Assembly: GCA_034620365.1 (NCBI GenBank)
Contig: JAQGEQ010000359.1
Coordinates: 37,097 to 101,096, forward strand
From: Pegea sp. RAD2-039
Lineage: Eukaryota > Chordata > Thaliacea > Salpida > Salpidae
Length of the DNA stretch: 64,000 nt
Direction: 5' to 3'
Part shown: positions 56,962-64,000 of the stretch, piece after piece
How the letters are laid out: the number at the start of each line of letters is the position of its first letter
Position numbering within the stretch: position 1 is the stretch's first letter
The notes under the pieces: model-generated
Database searches by the model: none
Seen by the model: only the letters and a program-made list of their open reading frames with translations
What the model was told of the DNA's origin: nothing
Program-made: the position numbers and the translations under genes

Positions 56962-57131
56962 TTAAGCATCAAAACTTTACGTAGTATGTGCGCTGTTCCC
57001 AATTTGAATTTCAGCTCCTTGATTTGTTCAAAGTATTTTTTAGTGAACTTTTCAAATTCTTTTGATGTTATTCCTAATGCACCAATTACAACTGGAAGTA
57101 TTTTAGTATTCACTTTCCATCTTCGGATCTT
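56962..57131 (-). pseudogene. LINE ORF2 C-terminal relic
   Basis: The minus frame reads WKVNTKILPVVIGALGITSK then EFEKFTKKYFEQIKELK, LGTAHILRKVL. This follows the C-terminal LINE segment VTVIPIVVGALGTVPK...LE.LEI...I...QK.ALLGTARILRKVL. It is open for about 57 codons but isolated, so it is a 5'-truncated insertion. Confidence 0.75.
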
Positions 57132-57524
57132 AATTTCTTTGTTTTAATTTTTTTTTAATTTATTTAATTATTACAATTTAATTTAATTCATAATCATCTA
57201 TTCAGTTTATTTAATTCCAAAGTCATATTTAAATAAATGACAAAAACAAGTAGATCTCTTTAATTTAGAAACAAAAAAATTTATTTTTAGAGTTTTCTTT
57301 AAGCTGAGTAGCATCAACTATAGAAAAACTTGTCTTTACAAACCAATTCTGCTCCTAGCAGCACGCAATTAAACACCTACTTTGATAGAATGGTTGACGC
57401 ATATTTATAAAACGTAGTCTTAGATGTCTTATAGTTATAAACTATCACAATTTTATCAAAATCTTGCCGGTTTATGCTAATTTATTTATATTAAAAGTAT
57501 TTCAAGAAAGCCTAGAGACTGATT
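57132..57524. other. Non-coding stretch
   Basis: No feature seen between the LINE relic and the first candidate exon of the microexon gene. Confidence 0.5.
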
Positions 57525-58098
57525 ATGAAAAGTTTAAGAACCAGCGATCTTAAGATTAGAGGTAAGCTCTTCAACTAACTGTTTGTAAATTCATTGTTAT
57601 TTTTTGTCTTTGCTAATTATTATTATTATGGAAAAATTGTAGCTGATCACATTAGGTTATTTAATCAAATATTTTTACAAAAGTGTTTTTGAGTTTTGGT
57701 TAATGAGTTGTTTAAAATGATTTGATAATAATGAAAGATAAAAGAAATATTCAATTAATCAAGATCACTAATTCTTTTAATGTTAATAACGAGCTAACTT
57801 GAATTATTTTGACAACGATATTAGCATCTATGACGTAATAACCAATAATTTATAACTTGTAAAAAAGTTTTTCTTTTAGTTGTCTACTTTATTGAGGTTT
57901 GTCCATCGCTCTTTTAAAACTTAACTAAATTAAGTAAATAAGTAAATCTTTCAAAGTTTTTAATTATATTTGACAATTATGAAATAATATTGATTAAAAT
58001 CATTGCTTTAGATAGTTACTGAATAAGTTAATTTTGATTTATACTTTATATCAATTTTAAAGTAGAAATTATGCAATTATTCTATTTAATTTTTAATG
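57525..58098 (+). other. Candidate alternative first exons of the microexon gene
   Basis: 57525-57561 (MKSLRTSDLKIR, then G before GTAAGC) and 58063-58098 (VEIMQLFYLIFN, then G before GTAAGT) are open, end in phase 1 and join in frame to exon 2 at 58494, which also needs phase 1. Together they would give a 5' end different from the MDKQLDLL start at 58361. Supported only by splice borders and phase. Confidence 0.35.
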
Positions 58099-58360
58099 GT
58101 AAGTTTAGATATTTTGAGATCGCAAACAAAGTTGTTAGTAATCTCAAATTGTTTTTTTGAATACTTTCTAATGTTATTGAGCAGTTTTAGTTTGTTGTTA
58201 TTTTAAAATATGCGACAATACTAGGATATAATTAATAGCTTTCATCGCTAACTAAGTTAATTTTAAAAGTTTATAATTAAAAAGTAGTTGTTAACATTAA
58301 TTTTTTTGTCTTGCTATTTAAAAATATCTTTTCATCAGATAGAATTATTTATTTTTCGAG

Positions 58361-61300
58361 ATGGATAAGCAACTAGACTTACTTAGTAAGTATTTTTCAA
58401 TCTAACATTTTCTTTTTAAACCTTGTAATAAAGTTATACAAATAACATTAACACTTTGTAGTTCATGAGTAAATGTTATTCTTATGATTTCAGATCATCC
58501 TATGGAAGTTCACTTATATGAAGTGAATCACCTACAGTTAAACGATATCTATTTTCAACTGGTAAGTAAATAAGCTTATTAACTTTATTAATACCACTTT
58601 GTAATAACTATTGTACAGTGTATAACAAGCTTGCTTTGTTTAAATTAACTAATTTTTTATATTTCAGCCAAAATTAGTATTGTTTGAAATATCATTGTTT
58701 GGTAAGTTTACTTTTGTTTTAAATAGTTATATTTTAAATTAAATGTCTTAACGCAACTGATAAACAGTTTTTAAAACTACATTTTTATTTAAAGGTAATT
58801 TTGAACAAACGAAATTTAAAGGTTAGAGAATTAATTAATTGATTGTAACCTCATATATTAACATATGAAAATTTTAGGTACAATTCAACAAAATGTTTTT
58901 AACCTGCAACAGTGGAAATGTTTGTTGGTAAAATGATTTATTTCAATTATTATGTTAAAAACACCTAATAATATATCAAATATTTACTTTTTCAAGCTTA
59001 TTTAATTATATTTGATTCAATAAACCCTTGCAGAATTTCTTTTTTAATTTAAAGATTCTGTTAATAAGTAAAAATAACTTATGATTTTATTTTTAGTTGG
59101 AATACATGAAGCACCTAAGTAAGTGTAACAGACAAAATGCTTGTTCTAAAAATAATAAATTTAATCTGATTTTTCTGAAACTTGTTACTTTATGGTCATA
59201 GTTTTGTTCATGTTTTCAATTAAATTGTAGAATTTTAAGTCTTAATACAAAATTAAAAATATTTTCAGCTGTTAACAAAGTTGTTGTTGGGGATATTGTT
59301 GAAAATGCTATAGACTTCAATACAGTGAGTTAAATAAACATTTTCCTTATTGATAGCACTTGCTTGTCTTTTGTAGTAGTTTTAAGACTGTTTGGTAAAT
59401 AGAATTTTAGTATTTTATCAGAAAGTATTTGATTCATCCTTATTCATACTTAATGCAAATTAATAAATGATAACAGTTGACTAAATAAGTTATTAAAGTT
59501 TTTGTTTAACTCTATTTCTTATAGGAAACCTCATCAGTTGTTGAAGTTATTGAAGAAGAAAACGAAATGGTAAATTTTAACCGTTGATATAAAATATGTA
59601 CATTATAAAACTATTTGTTCATTTTTTTAACTATATAAAAGATTAATTATTCATCTTTAATAAAATAATAATGGTCATATTGAAATTAAATCAGCTTAAA
59701 ATCAAATATTTGTTGAACTTTCAATACTTTTACAACAAAATAATTTAAGTAGAAGTAAAATATGTAAACTGGGAAATATTTTTCAGTTGACTGATTTGGA
59801 AGATGGTGGTGATGATTTGAAACCTTCCAGCGTGAGTTTCTGTTTCTTCTAATTTCAGGGTGTCTTTGATTCTAATTAAAAACTCTTCATCCGTTTGTTA
59901 AATTGATTGTATTAATGTTTGTGAAACAAATTTAACTTCTTTTGCTGCTTCACTTGCATTTGTATAATTTGAGTATCAATCGCTTTTATTTTATATAAAA
60001 ATAGTAATTTCAGGTTTTTAAAAACCAAACATTTATAACAATTATACAAAGACACAAAATTAAAAACTCAAATAAACTCAAATAACTTTCATCAAAAATA
60101 TACAAAAAATCAGTTTTCTTTCTAGCTATGATGTGTTAACGAAAAACATATTTAAAGTTCTGCTTACTTTAAATTAAGGTTCAATGTCAGTCTTTTATTT
60201 AACGTTTTTTTCCGATTTTAGCATTAGTTTAAATTGTTTAAACTATTAGTTTTAAAGTTATGTTTAAGCTACTAAAAAAATTTGAAACTGAAAGTTGCCA
60301 GTTTAAAGTCAACAAGATTGTACTCAAATTAATTATTTTACAAAACAAAATTGTAATTTATTATTTTGATAAATGATAAAACTTGAAAATACTTTTAATA
60401 AACCACTAACTTATTCCAAAAAAGTAGTAAAAAATATTTGAGTAGTTTAAAAATGGTTGTCAATACATATTTTCTTTAGTTATTAGAGTTACTCAAGGAA
60501 TGTGACAGTGACAGCTCTTCAATCTCCTCATGGGTTAGTTTCTGTGATTAATTTATCATCACCCATTTTGTTTATTAAATCTTATATGTACTTTTTGTTT
60601 CTAAGAATTTTTTTTCAAGTTATGATAACTGAATTAAATACTGGTTTTGTATACAATGATATCAAAACTTTTTTGCTACTTTTAAAAGATAAAACATAAA
60701 GTTGTAATTTCTAGGAAACCGATTGCTCAGAAACCAACAATAATTTGGTGAATCCAGTTTTGGTAAATACTAATTTGATCGTAAACCTAATTTATTTTCC
60801 TTTAAATGTAAATTTGCCTTATTAAAACTTACTGAAAATATTTATTTATGATTTTAGATTGAAAACAATGAAATGAAAAGCAAAGTCACTTCGATAATTT
60901 CAGAACCTAATACAGTTAGTGAAAAATTACCATTTCTATTTGTTTCTTTGATCTAAAAACTAAAACATTGTAAATTTTAATGTTAAACAAGTTATTGAAA
61001 TAATTATTACAGATCTAAATACAAGCTACTGATTTAATTTTTCATTAAGTTTATTGATAATATAGAAGATAATCTTATAGAAGCTGATTTGATTGCTTTC
61101 AGACAAAGACCAAACCATTATAGCTTCTATTCAAAAACTCACTAGATTGTCATTATCATACTACAGATTATTTAATATTTCATTCATTAATAGTTTAGAA
61201 ATAAAAAATTTATGATTTAACTTCAATTCATTTTTAATTTAATCAAACTAATTTTCATTTTTATTAACATTTTTGATATAAAAGAAAATAAATATTTAAT

Positions 61301-63966
61301 AGCTTGTACCTCTGTTGCTATTTCATTTGCTGTTTTTACTATATTAAAATACAAACATATTAATTTTTCTTTCATTGTTTTCAGGAACAAAGCATAGGTG
61401 ATAATAGCAATATTCAAAATGTTGAAAGCAAACCAGTTAGTTTTGATTTAATGTTGATATTACAATGGTTTTACTTCACAAGTTTTTTTTGATTTAAATA
61501 TAAATTCTCTGTAATATTACTGAAAAAATTAAAGTAAATAATTTGTTACAACTACTTTAGAAATGTTTTATAAATTACGTTTTCAACATAAAATTAATAT
61601 TATTTTTGCTCTCAACTTTATTTAAATTTCAATCATTTTTTTCAGTATCAAAATATCCCATATGAAGAACCTAAGAATATAAATGTTGAAAGCAAACCGG
61701 TAAGTTTGGTTATTTGGATTTTGTTTATCAGATATAAATGTGTAACTTTTGAGAAATTATTGATAACAAGTTAATGTTTATATAAAAATGAGTCTTCTCA
61801 ATTATAAATTTAAGTTGTTCAATGCAGGAAACAGCTTTCGAGATTTTCAAGAGAAATTTTTTGAGAATAAGAGCTGTAAGTAAAAACTTATACGTGATTT
61901 TGAATATAACGTAAAAAATTTAAAGCAATTATTTTCTATCTCTCCATAAACTTTTAAAATCTCTGAATTTCATTTTAATGAATTTAAAATCTTTTTTTAT
62001 AGTCAATAATTACGTTAAATAAAGTAAAATTAACTATTTTACACAGACAAAATTAAATCTTATAACTTGAAAAATGATAAACTTGAAAATACCTTATTCA
62101 AACCATTAACTTATTACAGAAAAGTAGTAAAGTAAATTTGAACAATTTTCATATAGTTTTTAACAAATTCTTTCTTTAGGAACAAAAAGCTAAAAAGGAA
62201 AGTCAAAGTGACAGGAGTTCAATCTCCTCATTGGTTAGTTTCTGTGATCTATTTATCATCAGTCATTTTGTTTATAAATTCTGATGTATAGTTTTTGTTA
62301 GTCACAACTTTGGTTCAAGTTATATAAATTAGATTAAATAATTGTTGTTTTCATGAAACGATAAAATATTTTGGTCTTTTTGCTAATTTATAAGAAAAAT
62401 AACTCTAAAAAAATATGTGTAAGTTAACACTAATACCTGATGATAAATAGAACATAAAAATCTAAAGCAATTAATTTCTATCTCCCAATAAAATTTATTA
62501 TTTCTGAATTTTGTTTTAATAATTTTAAAATCATTTTTATAGTCATGAATTAAGTTAAATAAAATCAAATTAACTACTTTACAAAAACAAAATTAAATCT
62601 TATAACTTGAAAAATGATAAAACATAAAAATACTTTATTGAAACAACTAACTTATTACAGAAAATTAGTAAAATAAATTTGAATAATTTTCATATAGTTT
62701 TTAACAAATATTTTCTTTAGGAATCAAATGCTAGCAAGAAAAGTCAAAGTGACATCTGGTCAATTTCCTCATTGGTTAGTTTCTGTGATTAATTTATCAT
62801 CAGTCATTTTGCTTATTAATTCTTAAAAAGGGTTTTTTTTTAGTTATAACTATATTTCAGGTTAAATAAATTTAATTAGATAATAGTTGTTTCCATGAAA
62901 ACATCAAATAAGTTGTTTTTGTTACTTTCAAATAATAAAAGATAAACTTGTCTTTTTTAGAAAGCCGATAGCGAAGAAACCAGCAATAATTTGGTGAATC
63001 CAGTTTTAGTAAGTACTAATTCGATCCTAAACCTAATTTCTTTTATTTTAAATATAAATTTGCCTTAATAAAACTTACTGAAAATATTTATTTATGATTT
63101 TAGATTGAAAACGATAAAATGAGAAGCAAAGTCACTTCGATAATTTCAGAACCTAATACAGTTAGTGAAAATTGATTATTTCTTTTTGTTCTTTTGACCA
63201 AAACCAAGATTATTGTAAATTTTAATAATAAAATTAATTTAGAGTTAGCTATTAAGGATATAAATACAAGTTACTGATGTAATTTTTCATTAAATTTATT
63301 TATAATATAGAAGATAATCTTATAGAAACTGGTTTAATAGCTTTCAGACAAAGAGTAAAACCATTTTAGTTTCGTTTCAAAAACTTACTAGATTGTCATT
63401 ATCATACAATAGAATATTTAATATTTCATTCAATTAATTGTTTCAAAATAATTTATTGATTTTAAACTTTTTGATGTAGCTTCAGTTTGTTGTTAAATTA
63501 ATCAAACTAATTTTTATTTTCCTTTAAAGTTTTGACATAAAAGAAAACATAACGTAATAATTATTTGTTTGTATCTCTGTTGCAGTTTTATTTGCTGTTT
63601 TTACTATATTAAAATTATAACTGATTAATAATTATTTTATTTTGTTCAGAAAAATGGTATAGATGATAATAGCAATATTCAAAATGTTGAAAGCAAACCA
63701 GTTAGTTGTAATTTAGTGTTGATATTATAATATTTTTACTTTACAAGTTTTTTCTGATTTAAATATTAACTCTCTGTAAAATTCTTGTAAAAAAATTAAA
63801 CTAATAAAATTATTGTCACTACATTAGACAACTTTTATAAATTATGACTTCAACATAAAATCAATCTTATTTTTTCTCTCAATTTCATTTAAATATTGAT
63901 CATTTTTTTCAGGATCAAAATATCCCAGATGAAAAACCTAAGAGTATTATTATTGAAAGCAAACCG
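58361..63966 (+). CDS. Small-exon gene of unknown function (runs off window end)
   Basis: Twenty-one exons join without a stop for 1002 nt (334 codons): 58361-58385, 58494-58561, 58668-58701, 58795-58821, 58878-58927, 59097-59118, 59269-59324, 59525-59569, 59787-59831, 60480-60533, 60715-60762, 60858-60914, 61385-61435, 61646-61699, 61828-61875, 62180-62233, 62721-62774, 62961-63008, 63104-63160, 63650-63700, 63913-63966. All have GT/AG borders. From exon 8 on, every exon is 45-57 nt, a multiple of three, between phase-0 introns, so any can be skipped without frame change. The protein starts MDKQLDLLNHPMEVHLYEVN and becomes acidic, Ser/Asn-rich (CDSDSSSISSW, NNLVNPVL, KVTSIISEPNT, NIQNVESKP). 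No signal peptide, membrane segment or known domain. An in-frame TAG just before the ATG fixes the start; acceptor TTTTCATCAG ends 22 nt upstream. I do not recognise the family; it resembles flatworm micro-exon genes only in architecture. Confidence 0.75.
60480..63966 (+). repeat. Duplicated five-exon cassette
   Basis: Exons 10-14 (A-E) recur as exons 17-21 with their introns, offset 2241-2267 bp. Examples: ETNNNLVNPVL and ETSNNLVNPVL; KVTSIISEPNT in both; NSNIQNVESKP in both. Exon A is present a third time as exon 16 (62180-62233), 541 bp before exon 17, also with its upstream intron. Exon 15 is single copy. Confidence 0.88.
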
Positions 63967-64000
63967 GTAAGTTTGGTTATTCAGCTTTTCTTTGTCAGTT

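Noticed and set aside
60502..60699. 65-codon open frame starting MTVTALQSPHGLVSV
   Set aside because: Out of frame with exon 10 of the small-exon gene and reading into its intron.

Overview
The window is AT-rich animal DNA with short spliced exons, LINE relics and few intact genes. The best clue to the organism is a tandem array of about 197-bp units at 23328-26470. Each unit carries a 16-nt sequence, TACCTATTTGAATAAG, directly in front of a perfect GTAAGT donor, then a small hairpin and a T-run. Its last 13 bases equal the end of the spliced leader (SL) known from the ascidian Ciona (ATTCTATTTGAATAAG, from memory). I therefore read the array as about 16 SL RNA genes and the organism as a tunicate, probably an ascidian relative. 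Several genes in the window have an AG acceptor 10-30 nt before the start codon and no obvious upstream exon, as expected for SL trans-splicing.

Layout. Positions 1-17265 and 42805-56158 are the arms of one very large inverted duplication; the left arm runs off the window start. From outside to inside each arm holds: an ODAD3/CCDC151-like pseudogene, a 113-bp minisatellite, a pseudogene of the DNAJC13/RME-8 N-terminus, an unknown relic, a secreted Ly6/uPAR-like gene with a (TTQxP)n stalk, and a LINE relic. The left arm has two tandem copies of the relic plus Ly6-like gene; the right arm has one. The stalk has about 6, 32 and 95 pentapeptides in the three gene copies.

The 25.5-kb spacer between the arms holds an intact six-exon homeodomain plus seven-C2H2-finger gene (19027-21575), two relics of a PHD/coiled-coil retroelement-like ORF, a dispersed copy of an arm segment touching the SL array, an orphan 455-codon intronless ORF (30908-32275) with a broken paralogue (35280-36242), a Q/P-rich gene candidate with CRE sites, a LINE reverse-transcriptase relic, and an intronless PROPPIN (WIPI/Atg18-like) gene with an altered FRRG motif.

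Right of the palindrome, after a LINE 3' relic, a gene built almost wholly of small exons begins at 58361 and runs off the window end. I find 21 exons of 22-68 nt; all phases fit and the frame stays open for 334 codons. From exon 8 onward every exon is a multiple of three and sits between phase-0 introns, and a five-exon cassette is duplicated with its introns. This gene and the SL array are the most interesting items here.
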